Notes: a model not told the origin generated them from the sequence alone. A DNA stretch of 64,000 nucleotides from Phytophthora quininea (GCA_011947345.1 JAAVTG010000162.1:1-64000), one strand, 5' to 3'; shown: positions 54,568 to 64,000, numbered from the stretch's first letter. Translations and numbers: made by a program.

Positions 54568-55925
54568 ATGCCAAGCGACCCCCACGCAGCGACGCTGGAG
54601 GCGTTCTACGCCCGCGTCATGCGTCGAGTGTGCGAAGCCTATCGCGACGAGAGCGAGTCTGAAGACCGCGAGGCCATCGAGCGACTGGAGCAGGTCGAAA
54701 GGCGCTACGAGCACTTTGATACGGTGGCTGACACTGCTTGTATTGCCGCAGACGTGGAGACTCAAGTTGCGTCGATACACTGGCAGCAAACCCCAGTGCG
54801 AAGTCGAAGCAAATACTGAAATTGCAGTAATTGGCACTTCGTCGCCATCGCACGAGTCGTCTAGCGACGACGACAGCTTGTCTATATCCTCCTTCTCCAA
54901 CGCCAATTCTGCTTCAGCTGCTGCTAGTGGACCAGCCATCGGTCGACCCAGTGCAAAAGTTGTAGGTCTGAATATGGTTCAGTGCACGAACTGATCTCTA
55001 TCTAATTGGCCGTTGTGCTAGCCTCGTGCTGCGGTGGCGAAGCCTTCGTCGGTGTTTGCCAAGATGGTGCGTCGAGACAAAGCAATGGTCTACGGATGGG
55101 TATGCACTGATGACTGTCTGTGTGTATTAGCTCGGAGGCAAACGCAAGCTTCATCAACTGGACGGGACTGCATCGGACGACGCGAGTTTAGGCGAAGATA
55201 CTGAGGTTGACCAACTGCTCGGGAGTGTTTGCTGCTGTTGCTTATTTACCGTTTGTGTGTGTTGCTTGTGTACAATCATTGCTGACAGGAAGCAAACGAT
55301 GAAGATGTAGGAAGCCCCATGTCGGACACTCTGCTCGCAATGATCGATAATGCCAATTACGGACACGAGGGAACAAATGTCGAGGAGAAGGACCCTCGTA
55401 GGGACGATCTAAACGACTTGAGTGGGATCACAACTGGAGTAAAGCCGCGAGATGAACATGGTGGAGAAGAGAAAGAAGGAGACATTGGGTCCGACGAAGC
55501 TGCTCCTATGAGAGCGACGTCAGCAACGTCGACACTCGTGTCTGTGAGAGACCTCGTACCAGTGTCGGGACTTTATGGGAGTGAGTTCCCTTTACAAGTC
55601 GCCGCAGAGTACTCAAAATTCAGACACCGCGGCAAAAGACGGGGTACTTTGGCGAGCTTGAGGGCGTTGTGTTGACGTGGCCCAGTCGTTTGGGACCAAC
55701 TGACACAGTGCAGCCGGGAGATCTCGTGTGGTGCTACGCGAATCCGGAGGAGGGTTGAACTGCGGTCTCGTGGAGGTTGTTTCTCTTGGAAGTGCACCTG
55801 GTGAATTAAAGTTAAAGCTTCCGGACGGGGACGAGACGACTCTCCCCATAGATCGAGTCCATCGTCTACGAGAGTACCTTATTCGCAAAGGAACACTTCG
55901 GCTGCAAAGCGAGCAACAATCGTAG
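54568..55925 (+). CDS. TFIIA-large-subunit-like protein with Tudor-like C-terminus, five exons
   Basis: Exons 54568-54693, 54752-54958, 55022-55066, 55131-55205 and 55289-55925 join in phase. The N-terminus, TLEAFYARVMRRVCEAYRDE ... AIERLEQ followed across the splice by TWRLKLRRYTG, resembles the four-helix domain of TFIIA alpha (LYRSVIEDV...LW..KL). An acidic Ser-rich middle follows (SSDDDSLSISSFSN). The C-terminus is not TFIIA beta. It is a small beta domain (TGYFGELEGVVLTWPSRLG, DLVWCYANPEEG, LVEVVSLGSAPGELKLKLPDG) like Tudor/SH3-type folds. Two slips, near 55,615 (A run) and 55,750 (G run), each fit one missing base. A transcription or chromatin role is likely; the exact family is open. 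Confidence 0.5.
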
Positions 55926-56109
55926 TATCAGAACGTTGAACGTCCTCGCCAGGCGAATGGCATCCGGTTTGATGTATTTTTGCTCCTACTCAGGATTTGG
56001 CACCGTTGATATCATCGACTGAGGACGATAGTTACTGGCTGGAGGACGAACTGGTTGTGTGCAAGTGACTTCAGCTTGCTCACTTTTCAAGATCTAGAGC
56101 TGTAGGAAA

Positions 56110-58360
56110 ATGGGAGCACAAACACACGACGTTGGGTGCTTTGGACATTCGGAACCTGTGCATCTCGTCACACACCAAGGACTATTGCAGTACCAAGGCA
56201 AGGACGAGCACTGGAAAGAGCGGTGGTTTCTGCTGGATGCAGCCAAGCCGGCGCTGGTCAAGTGTGATACAGCGAGCCACCTACCAACCAAGTCCTACAA
56301 CAGCGTTCTTGGGGGCGACGTGGTGATTGTGGAAGCACAGCCACTCCCTGGACAACAAACTACGTTGGATAGTGATGGCCTTCCGGTGTCAAGTGATGAA
56401 GCTCCTGTCACTGGGTTTGAAGTTGTCACGCAAGCTGGCACAAAGATCGCGTTCCGTACCAAGTCGTTGGAGGATCAAAACGTATGGCTGAAGGCGATCG
56501 GCAAGACTTCGAGTGGATTTACGGTGGGTGTGGCTGAGAGATTGGCAGAGCGCGAATTGCTGGCCGGCAAATACTCGCTAGTCCGGGAACTCGGCCGCGG
56601 TGCTTCGGGCATTGTATCTCTCTACACCTGGCAAGGCAAACCTTTCGCGATCAAGAAGTTTGTCCCTCAGAAAAGCAAACGGATCCCAAATCGGCGCGCT
56701 GTACCTGTGGCTTCTGGGAGACGTCCATCCGTTCAATCAAGTCAGCCGAACGCGGTTCCGGACGATGTCCGACGAGAAGTGGCGCTACTCAAGAAGGCCA
56801 GCAATCTTCCTTTCGTGATTCGACTCCACGACGTGATTTTGGACTCCGAACACCGCGAATACTATCTGGTCATGGAGTACATGGGAGGCGGAGCCATCGC
56901 GGAATGGGATAGTTCGCGCACATGCTACGTCCGCTCGAGGGCCACTAGTGCAAGTATCGGCAGGGCGAGTTTACTGGAGGAAGCCACCGTGCGGGCGTAC
57001 GTGACGAACCTCGTCCTCGCGGTCCAGGGCTTACACTTGAACAACCTCGCTCACCGTGACATCAAACCTGAAAACTTGATGGCGAACGAAGAGCACACAC
57101 TGTGCAAGTTGGGGGATCTGGGGTTGCTCACTATTTTAAAGAAGAAAATGGCGAACTGCGAGATGAAGAAGATGTCGACGCGATCGAGCTCTGGGATATC
57201 AACGAAGGGGATTCATCGACTGGCGCTGGGAAGAAAAACGCGAGTTGCGAGGCATGATCAAGTCGACAAAAGGCACCTACCAGTTCCTGCCTCCCGAGTC
57301 TCTTAACGGCGACGCCTATTGCGCGTTTAAAGCCGACATTTGGGCTATCGGCGTGACGATGTACGCGCTTCTGTTCGGCTCACTGCCGTACTACTCGAGC
57401 GATGTGACCGAACTGTTTGAGAAGATCGAGAACGATCCTTTGGAGTTCCCTGCCACCTGTGAGGACAAGGACGCAAAGAACTTGCTGCAGGCCATCTTGG
57501 AGAAGGACCCGGACAGGCGAATCTCGTTGGAAGGCATTTTGCAGCACCCGTGGACACACCGCAACGTAAACTCAAAGAGTCTTCGCAAGCAGGTAAAGGC
57601 GCTCAAGCAAGCTCCCACGCTGTCCATCGAGGATCATGAACTGGGGAGTGCAGTATCAGTCCACCAGAGTCGATTCCTGAAGATGGCGGCTGCCATCCAG
57701 CAGAACTCTTTGGATCGTGTTGCAACAGATTCACTCGATACGACCGCAGCGGTCTTTCGGGATGTGGTTTACCGACCAAACCCGATCGATACCAAGGAGA
57801 CGGCCCTACCTCAGTGGTTCTTGCCTCACCGAGAGCATGTCGCTGCACAGATGCACTTCGACTGGTGTCGTGGCAAGTCTTTGGCCGGGTGGAAGTACGG
57901 CGATGTGCGTGACGATGCCCGCTTGGTGCACCCTTGCATGTTGCCCATGCGAGCGCTCGATGACAATGCTCGCAACCGCAATTTCTCCTCCGTTGACGAA
58001 ATTGTCAAGTGTGTCGTTGCTCTTGGAGTGCGAGTGAGTTATCGCCGCCCTCCAAAGACAAAGCCTGCCGAAGTCCCGTTCCCGTTAGACCGCGTTCATC
58101 TGTCGTGGGATATCGTGATGCTCATCGATCTCCTCGCTGAGAACTCGCATGAGGTGTGGGCAGCGGAGTATGCGTCCAACGGGTGGACCTTCGGACCCCA
58201 ATTTGACGAGACCGCGAAGACTCATCCGTCCATGAAGCCGTACATGCTGCTGGAGGAGCACGACAAGATCTTGACCCGTGAAGGAGTCACGTCCGTGCTC
58301 AAGTCCTGCATACACCTCGGCTGCCGCTTTATGGTCTCCCACAGAGACCAGAAAAGTTAA
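56110..58360 (+). CDS. PH domain-protein kinase-RyR-RyR protein, two one-base breaks
   Basis: Order of domains: PH (about 15-125; HQGLLQYQGKDEHWKERWFL ... EDQNVWLKAI); a Ser/Thr kinase from YSLVRELGRGASGIVSL with lysine in FAIKKF, catalytic loop HRDIKPENLM, a DLG in place of DFG, and the APE-like PPESL. An acidic insert lies in the activation segment (about 57,135-57,240). The C-terminus carries two RyR repeats: HFDWCRGKSLAGWKYGDVRD...THP-type, and WAAEYASNGWTFGPQFDE...THPSMKPYMLL. Slips near 57,136 (TTTT/AAA) and 57,241 (A5) each fit one missing base. PH suggests membrane recruitment by phosphoinositides. RyR repeats occur in ryanodine receptors and some microbial proteins, with unclear ligand. 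Convergent with the S1 nuclease gene, 81 bp apart. Confidence 0.88.
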
Positions 58361-58441
58361 TGACAAGATAAACACAAATCGATGAACATGAATTGAAGCT
58401 TTATGGCATTGGCCAGACACTGCTTTCATCTGCACAAAACT

Positions 58442-59470
58442 CTAGTCAGCCAAGCCGAGCACACGCAGTTGAGCGGCAAAGTACTTGAGGACAACTGCCA
58501 GACGACTTCCACCGAGCGCAATGCGCTGCTGCGACACGAGTCCTGCCATCGCCATGTAGTCATCCGACGGACACGGGTAGTCGCCAGAGCTGGTGGCGTT
58601 CAGGTCCAACTTCGAATACACGATCGAGTCGGCGTACGAGTACGTCTCCAGCACCACTTCCCGCAGCACCGAGTCAGTGATCATGGCCGTGTAAAAGTCG
58701 TTGTAGGACAGATCCTCGTACTGCGTGAAGTTGAGGTTGTCCGAGATGTTCGGGAGCATTGCAATGAGCTCCGAGGCGTTGCTCTGCAGCGTCGGCTTAA
58801 AGTCGTCAATGTTCAACGCCCAGTTGTTGACACTGTACAACCCGCCGGCGCCATCCCAAAGCGCGTGAAGGTTGCTAAATGCACACGGAGAGTTAAAGTA
58901 CTCGCTGTTGCCACCACCGTCCCCGTTCGGATAGGCAGCACTGATACCAGCGACGGTGTGTAGTGGTTGGTGCAAGTCTCCGAAAATGTGGATGAAGTTC
59001 CGCAGTAACAAGTTGGCGGCCCAGTTGGACTTGGTGGTCTTGAACGACTTCATCGTGCTCTCGATCACGGATACACCGTCGCCACCCAACGTGTCGTCGA
59101 AGATGGAGAGGTCGGCGTCTTTGCCCTCCCACTTGTCCCCATTGATGTACACGGGCAGATCGATGTAGTGCCAGTCGCTCATGCCCGTGTACGACGGCGA
59201 GACGGGGGACGCACAGGTCGAGCTCACGGACGTGCACTTGATCAGGTCGGGCCAGATCGCTGCGGTGGCTATCTCTGCGGTGTTGGGGAAGTCGTCCTCC
59301 CATTTGGACAGCACGCTCTGGATGGTGGTGATGTCTGCTTCGTCCAGGAGCTGCGAGGCCACCTCGCCGATCAACATGTGCCCGTTATCCCACCAGCCGA
59401 AAGCTGCAGGGAAGAAGCTTGCGGATGTCGCCATGACCAGTGCTGCGAAGATTGTTGAGAAGACCTTCAT
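58442..59470 (-). CDS. S1/P1-type zinc nuclease, copy 1 (intact)
   Basis: Secreted nuclease that cleaves single-stranded RNA and DNA and removes 3'-phosphates. 342 residues. Signal peptide MKVFSTIFAALVMATSASFF...AFG is followed by the mature N-terminal Trp that ligates zinc (W26) and by His at mature position 6 (WWDNGH). Further ligands lie in TAAIWPDLIK, SDWHYIDLP, NFIHIFGDLHQPLH and NLHALWD, giving the full three-zinc set. GGGNSEYF and several NxT/S glycosylation sites are present. It is the left arm of an inverted pair with the gene at 60279; sequence is nearly identical from the end of the signal peptide to the stop codon, but the signal peptides differ. Roles in nutrient scavenging or host nucleic acid degradation are plausible. 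Confidence 0.94.
   Translation of the reverse strand: MKVFSTIFAALVMATSASFFPAAFGWWDNGHMLIGEVASQLLDEADITTIQSVLSKWEDDFPNTAEIATAAIWPDLIKCTSVSSTCASPVSPSYTGMSDWHYIDLPVYINGDKWEGKDADLSIFDDTLGGDGVSVIESTMKSFKTTKSNWAANLLLRNFIHIFGDLHQPLHTVAGISAAYPNGDGGGNSEYFNSPCAFSNLHALWDGAGGLYSVNNWALNIDDFKPTLQSNASELIAMLPNISDNLNFTQYEDLSYNDFYTAMITDSVLREVVLETYSYADSIVYSKLDLNATSSGDYPCPSDDYMAMAGLVSQQRIALGGSRLAVVLKYFAAQLRVLGLAD
58443..59406 (-). repeat. Left arm of S1 nuclease inverted duplication
   Basis: About 960 bp, pairing with 60325-61287. Begins at CAGCTTTCGGCTGG just before the mature protein and ends in the stop codon; outside this, the two copies are unrelated. Confidence 0.8.
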
Positions 59471-60278
59471 CGCTATGGTTCTGCTTGTTGTTTTGAGTCA
59501 CAACAAGAAGTGAGGAAGTAGACGTCCGAGCTCGGAAGGTTTAACCGATTCACACGGACGGCAGTGTTGCCATGCTTGCGAATCACCACACAGATTCGAG
59601 GAGATCGTCTGAAGCGACCAGATTCGGCAAGACACCTTTCACTTGCATGCAGTGACTACAGCAGCGGTGAGAATGCGACCACCACGTTGGCCGCTCTCAT
59701 TCACGGGGTGCTGGTGATGGAGAAGGAGAAGGTATTTGCGCCCAAGGTTCCCATTCTCATCGTAGTTAGCTACTAGCTCGATCCGATCTCGGTTGACAAC
59801 AAACGTGATGCTGTCAAACATGCAGGCGAGATTAAAATGCCGACTGCTTTCATTTGGCTGTTCGAAAATGGGTATCTTGACATGACGCCATTGAACAGCG
59901 GCAACGTTGTTTGGCAAGCTGTCCCCAACCTGTTTGCAACGCTATAAGGACCTTCCAGTCGGTGGTCCTAGTCGAGACGCAGTACCAGGCAGCTGCTCCA
60001 CATCGCCGCGTCGAGCCTCAGAGCGTGTCACTGCAAACGAGCTACGTTTTGTCGTGTCCAGCACGACGTCCGCAAGATGAATGGACCTCTGTCGATGTGA
60101 TTTATGCGCCACACGGTTCGGATCCCTTTGTTTCTGCACGGTCTCGGCAGTGGAGACCTTGAGCATCCCAGGCTCAGCGTGACTGCGCCACCCATCGATT
60201 CGTCTGCATGAGCTTGACGGCCCTCATCGCATTCACAGCCATTTCTCCTTTCGCTAACGATCAACAGGTTAGAATTCG
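59471..60278. other. Spacer between inverted S1 nuclease copies
   Basis: Unique 808-bp spacer containing two divergent, dissimilar promoters. No coding frame supported. Confidence 0.5.
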
Positions 60279-61288
60279 ATGAAGGTTTTTGCGAGCATCA
60301 CGACGTCTGCACTTTTGCTACCGACAGCTTTCGGCTGGTGGGACAACGGCCACATGCTGATCGGCGAGGTGGCCTCGCAACTCCTGGACGAAGCAGACAT
60401 CACCACCATCCAGAGCGTGCTGTCCAAATGGGAGGACGACTTCCCCAACACCGCAGAGATAGCCACCGCAGCGATCTGGCCCGACCTGATCAAGTGCACG
60501 TCCGTGAGCTCGACCTGTGCGTCCCCGTCTCGCCGTCGTACACGGGCATGAGCGACTGGCACTACATCGATCTGCCCGTGTACATCAATGGGGACAAGTG
60601 GGAGGGCAAAGACGCCGACCTCTCCATCTTCGACGACACGTTGGGTGGCGACGGTGTATCCGTGATCGAGAGCACGATGAAGTCGTTCAAGACCACCAAG
60701 TCCAACTGGGCCGCCAACTTGTTACTGCGGAACTTCATCCACATTTTCGGAGACTTGCACCAACCACTACACACCGTCGCTGGTATCAGTGCTGCCTATC
60801 CGAACGGGGACGGTGGTGGCAACAGCGAGTACTTTAACTCTCCGTGTGCATTTAGCAACCTTCACGCGCTTTGGGATGGCGCCGGCGGGTTGTACAGTGT
60901 CAACAACTGGGCGTTGAACATTGACGACTTTAAGCCGACGCTGCAGAGCAACGCCTCGGAGCTCATTGCAATGCTCCCGAACATCTCGGACAACCTCAAC
61001 TTCACGCAGTACGAGGATCTGTCCTACAACGACTTTTACACGGCCATGATCACTGACTCGGTGCTGCGGGAAGTGGTGCTGGAGACGTACTCGTACGCCG
61101 ACTCGATCGTGTATTCGAAGTTGGACCTGAACGCCACCAGCTCTGGCGACTACCCGTGTCCGTCGGATGACTACATGGCGATGGCAGGACTCGTGTCGCA
61201 GCAGCGCATTGCGCTCGGTGGAAGTCGTCTGGCAGTTGTCCTCAAGTACTTTGCCGCTCAGCTGCGTGTGCTCGGCTCGGCTGACTAA
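60279..61288 (+). CDS. S1/P1-type zinc nuclease, copy 2, one-base break
   Basis: Inverted near-identical copy of the gene at 58442-59470. The signal peptide is different and shorter (MKVFASITTSALLLPTAFG), then W-W-DNGH and all the zinc-ligand motifs follow. The only break is at about 60,524, where GCGTCCCCGTC has four C and copy 1 has five; one missing C in a homopolymer. One amino-acid change near the C-terminus (LGSAD for LGLAD) and a few silent changes near the start distinguish the copies. The homology ends within the stop codon. If the break is a sequence error, both copies are functional secreted nucleases with different promoters. Confidence 0.88.
60325..61287 (+). repeat. Right arm of S1 nuclease inverted duplication
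   Basis: Counterpart of 58443-59406. Confidence 0.8.
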
Positions 61289-61796
61289 AATCACAAAAGT
61301 TTGGCATTATAGAAGTGTTAGCTCTCGATGTAGAAGTTCGTCATTCAGGCTTTTACACGACAGTCGTGGAGCGAATCGGTTGCGCCGATATTGCTCGTCC
61401 TCAGCGATCGATGCATTCATGACGCTCGTCGACGAAATCCTCCTGTCGACGCTGAGCTTCGTGAGAATACAAAGCTTTGCGGTGAAGTCATTTGGCTGCG
61501 TTTCAGAGCTACTGTGCCTTGTAGAGCTATCTACGCCACTTCACTGCTTCGAGCGGAGAGTGTTAACCTTCGCATATTACTTTAACTTTATTCGTAAGAA
61601 ATGCAAAAGCGATACTAGTGTACGACTGGGAGTTGCCATTCTTATTGCGATCTTGGTGGGCGTTGTGAGCGATGAAGTTGACACCTCTGAGCTTTAGCAA
61701 CGACTACCGTCGCTACGCCTCTTTGCAGGCGTGTGCACGACTTTGGTCCGTTGGCTGTGGTCGCCGAGTTGACTGTGAGCGGGTGAGGCCTTCCCA
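61289..61796. other. Intergenic
   Basis: No supported gene in 500 bp; an open + frame (61167-61697) overlaps the nuclease 3' end and has no motif. Confidence 0.35.
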
Positions 61797-62417
61797 ATCA
61801 GAGAGAAATGAGTCTCTGATGAGAAGAAAGAGGTAATGCGCCTCCTCCTCACTCCCACGACCATCTCGATCTGTAGTATTGCGACGTCTGTCACGGATCT
61901 GCGCTTGGATTTTTCAAATTCTTGCTTTCGCGGTCGTCCTGGAGACTTGGATTCCTTCTTCTCCCAGCCGGGTGTGAGCCACGATGCGCCGCCAGGAGGA
62001 AATGAGCTCCAGCGCACTCCGTGATATCACACACAAGGCTGATGGTGGCATGCTGACAGGGAGTAATGAGTCTCGTAGCAGCTTCTCTCCATTGTAAAGA
62101 GTCGTTAGAATCCACCAAACTTGAAGACACGACGGCAAACGCGAGTTTCTGGGGCTTGGCCGGTTGCGAGGTGATGAAAACCCTGGGCTCAGTACGATTC
62201 CACGAGGCTAAGCACGCGCTGACTGGGAGCAATGAGTCCCTGACAGCGCGTCCATCTCCATGGAAATCGTTGGGCGAGAAAGAAATGAGTTTCTCGTAGG
62301 GCTCCCAAGACACGAAAATACTCGTTAGTACACCAGGGAGCGATGAGTCCCTTGCATCAGAGTAAAGTCGTGAGAATCCACGATCCTGAAGGCTCGAGGA
62401 AGAAATGAGTTCCCCGG
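61797..62417. repeat. Array of seven hairpins with a shared eight-base loop and covarying stems
   Basis: Seven imperfect palindromes share the loop GAAATGAG (variants GCAATGAG, GTAATGAG, GCGATGAG), while the stems differ but stay complementary. Positions and inner stems: 61797-61820, ATCAGAGA/TCTCTGAT; 61995-62010, GGAG/CTCC; 62059-62074, GGGA/TCTC (one G-T pair); 62225-62240, GGGA/TCCC inside an outer 8-bp ACGCGCTG/CAGCGCGT stem (62214-62251); 62275-62296, CGAGAAA/TTTCTCG; 62335-62352, AGGGA/TCCCT; 62398-62413, GGAA/TTCC. Spacing is irregular (about 50-190 bp). A second string, TCGT(G/T)AGAATCCAC, occurs before two of them. The pattern suggests conserved secondary structure; transcription is not shown by sequence. 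On the minus strand the loop reads CTCATTTC, close to the oomycete initiator core. Confidence 0.6.
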
Positions 62418-63091
62418 TCCGTTCAGCGCGAGACTACTCGCACAAACCTCGTGTGGATACTGGTTGGTCTTGCTCCTCATGGCGAGGACGTAGTTCTTCA
62501 CTCGAAAACCACACGGTCGCCGAATTCCTAGCAAAACCCGCTCGGTACAATGAGTGTCGCCCACGCAGGCGCAAAGTTCCGTCTCGTTCTTCACGGCGCA
62601 TGTTTCCGCGTGTCGATATCCATCGCCCTGTCCATTCTCAATAGTGTCCGCACGTCTCCAATGCCCTGCTACAAGTCCGGAAAACGTAACCACGAGGCTG
62701 GTTTGGTCTCATTCATTCTCCATCATTCACGAGATAAAACCGCCTCGATCGCCATACAAGACTCAGGCCATCGACACCGCGCTATTGACGCGGCGTGGCG
62801 TGCATCTGCAAACGATCGATTGTAGCTCATCGCAGCAAGGCCAGGCGATACAGGTTTTCCACCAAATTGCAAGCTGCCGAGCTCCATTCAGCTTTTGCCG
62901 CAATCACATCGCTCGGTAATATACGGAACGTGTACGTCTCTTTACCAGACGAAGTTCCTGTTCGTGAATATTTTCGCCACGCTGTCTGATAAAGGCTTGT
63001 TCATGCCACTCACTCTGCCAGGTCGAGCACATCACATCAATACAAGCAATCAACACGAATTCATCGTGCAGCTCCACCAAGCACCAATCGT
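62418..63091. other. Intergenic
   Basis: No gene recognised in about 670 bp between the hairpin array and the end of the repeat-protein gene. Confidence 0.35.
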
Positions 63092-64000
63092 CTAGCCTGC
63101 GAGCGCGATCAACTCTTTAGCAGAACGGTGGCACCCGAACGGCTTCTTCCATCGCGGCAGCGATTGTGATATCGTGCGAGTGGAAGTAGAAAAATCCACG
63201 CTCGGCTTTGCGACGCTGCGTGTGCGTGCCGTACCAGCAAAACGACTAAACATTTCAGCCCTTCGTACGGCCTCACGCACGGGCGGACATGTATACTTCG
63301 CAGCGAGATCACAGCAGCCTCTGCGAAGCTGAGCATCCACAACCATCTGAAAAAAGCGTTCGCAGTCGTCCAGCTTACTCTTGAAAGGGATCTCGGCATA
63401 ATCTTCGCTGCTGGCGGCGAACATTGCTCGGGACACGGCGTCGTTGAGGCCGCCGATGCGCTGCTTGCGCTGACAGTATTTCTCGATTCCAAAGCGCTTC
63501 ATATACGATACACCGTCGAGGGCGTCGTCCGTCTCGGTCTCAGTCTCGGTCTCGGTCTCGGTCGCTGGCGATGGCGATGGCGATGGCACCGCCTTGCATC
63601 CACGCACGGCTGGGTAGGTAAACTTCCCCGCGAGCGCAGTCGTCGTCGCGAGGGTCAGCGTCCAGCACAGCCTGTAAGAGACCTTCGGCGTCATCTTCGC
63701 TGCTGGCGGCGAACATTGCTCGGGACACGGCGTCGTTGAGGCCGCCGATGCGCTGCTTGCGCTGACAGTATTTCTCGATTCCAAAGCGCTTCATATACGA
63801 TACACCGTCGAGGGCGTCGTCCGTCTCGGTCTCAGTCTCGGTCTCGGTCTCGGTCGCTGGCGATGGCGATGGCGATGGCACCGCCTTGCATCCACGCACG
63901 GCTGGGTAGGTAAACTTCCCCGCGAGAGCGCAGTCGTCGTCGCGAGGGTCAGCGTCCAGCACAGCCTGTAAGAGACCTTCGGCGTCATCTTCGCTGCTGG
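63092..64000 (-). CDS. Tandem-repeat protein (98-residue units), 5' end outside window
   Basis: I do not recognise this family. The gene enters from the right edge with identical 294-bp units. Each encodes DDALDGVSYMKRFGIEKYCQ, then RKQRIGGLNDAVSRAMFAAS, SEDDAEGLLQAVLDADPRDD, DCALAGKFTYPAVRGCKAVP, and a low-complexity linker of SP and TE repeats. The last unit diverges into SEDYAEIPFKSKLDDCERFF...GCCDLAAKYTCPPVREA and a basic C-terminus ending at 63092. Three or more Cys per unit suggest disulfide-bonded modules with a Thr/Ser/Pro-rich linker, as in cell-wall or surface proteins; that is inference. The unit nearest the 3' end lacks two bases (CTCG for CTCTCG near 63,632), which breaks the frame. 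The number of units is unknown because the window ends inside the array. Confidence 0.6.
63361..64000 (-). repeat. 294-bp tandem repeat inside the coding region
   Basis: Period 294 (for example TCCAGCACAGCCTG at 63661 and 63955), that is 98 codons. Copies are nearly identical, differing by the 2-bp indel in CTCTCG; contains short TCGGTC and GGCGAT tandem runs. Confidence 0.85.

Noticed and set aside
33940..61287. Inverted gene pairs as fold-back read or assembly artefacts
   Set aside because: Spacers of 412 and 808 bp are unique, outer flanks differ, the two signal peptides of the nucleases differ, and substitutions distinguish the arms; a fold-back artefact would copy flanks too.
1..64000. 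RxLR, Crinkler or elicitin-type effector genes
   Set aside because: No RxLR-dEER, LFLAK or six-cysteine elicitin pattern was seen in any supported frame; the only clearly secreted-type proteins are the GH1 enzymes, the nucleases and possibly the repeat protein.

Overview
The window is nuclear DNA of an oomycete, most likely Phytophthora or a close relative. The evidence is compact GC-rich genes, short introns (about 50-110 bp, GT...AG), oomycete-style DNA transposons (Harbinger, hAT, MULE, pogo, PiggyBac), an ankyrin-FYVE protein, an RGG-tailed Argonaute, and clusters of secreted or membrane-anchored family-1 glycosidases and S1/P1 nucleases. No rRNA, tRNA, CRISPR or organelle genes were seen. 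The species cannot be named from sequence alone.

Layout. (1) 1-6.4 kb is a small gene block: an unrecognised two-exon gene running off the left edge, a C2-like protein, an ankyrin-FYVE protein and a six-exon ERD2-like membrane receptor. (2) 6.7-29.5 kb is a gene-poor transposon graveyard: a pogo-type relic, two Harbinger relics (one split by a 666-bp hAT derivative with an 8-bp target duplication), a full-length hAT transposase, a PiggyBac relic lacking its core, a 3.35-kb MULE with fold-back termini, and a nearly intact 1,673-bp pogo element bounded by TA. (3) 29.8-64 kb is gene-dense: Argonaute; five GH1 glycosidases; a CUE/CCCH/Smr RNA-binding protein; proteasome beta-5; two paralogous C2H2 factors flanking a Shu-complex SWIM protein; SDHC beside another probable mitochondrial gene; a TFIIA-like protein; a PH-kinase-RyR-RyR protein; an inverted pair of S1/P1 nucleases; an array of covarying hairpins; and a 294-bp tandem-repeat protein running off the right edge.

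Two features matter for reading everything else. First, about twenty otherwise well-preserved genes carry single-base indels, nearly all of them one missing base in a homopolymer. This affects housekeeping genes such as proteasome beta-5, so many 'broken' genes are probably consensus errors of a poorly polished assembly. Coordinates here span the whole gene and name each break. Second, two gene pairs (GH1 at 34-38 kb, S1/P1 nuclease at 58-61 kb) are head-to-head inverted copies whose near-identity stops almost exactly at the ends of the coding sequence, which suggests gene conversion.

The accessory content fits a secretory and degradative theme. The four GH1 genes with a readable tail are type I membrane proteins with AP-type sorting signals, the nucleases have signal peptides, and an ERD2-family receptor is present. 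The most unusual non-coding feature is at 61.8-62.4 kb: seven short hairpins share an eight-base loop while their stems vary in complementary fashion.
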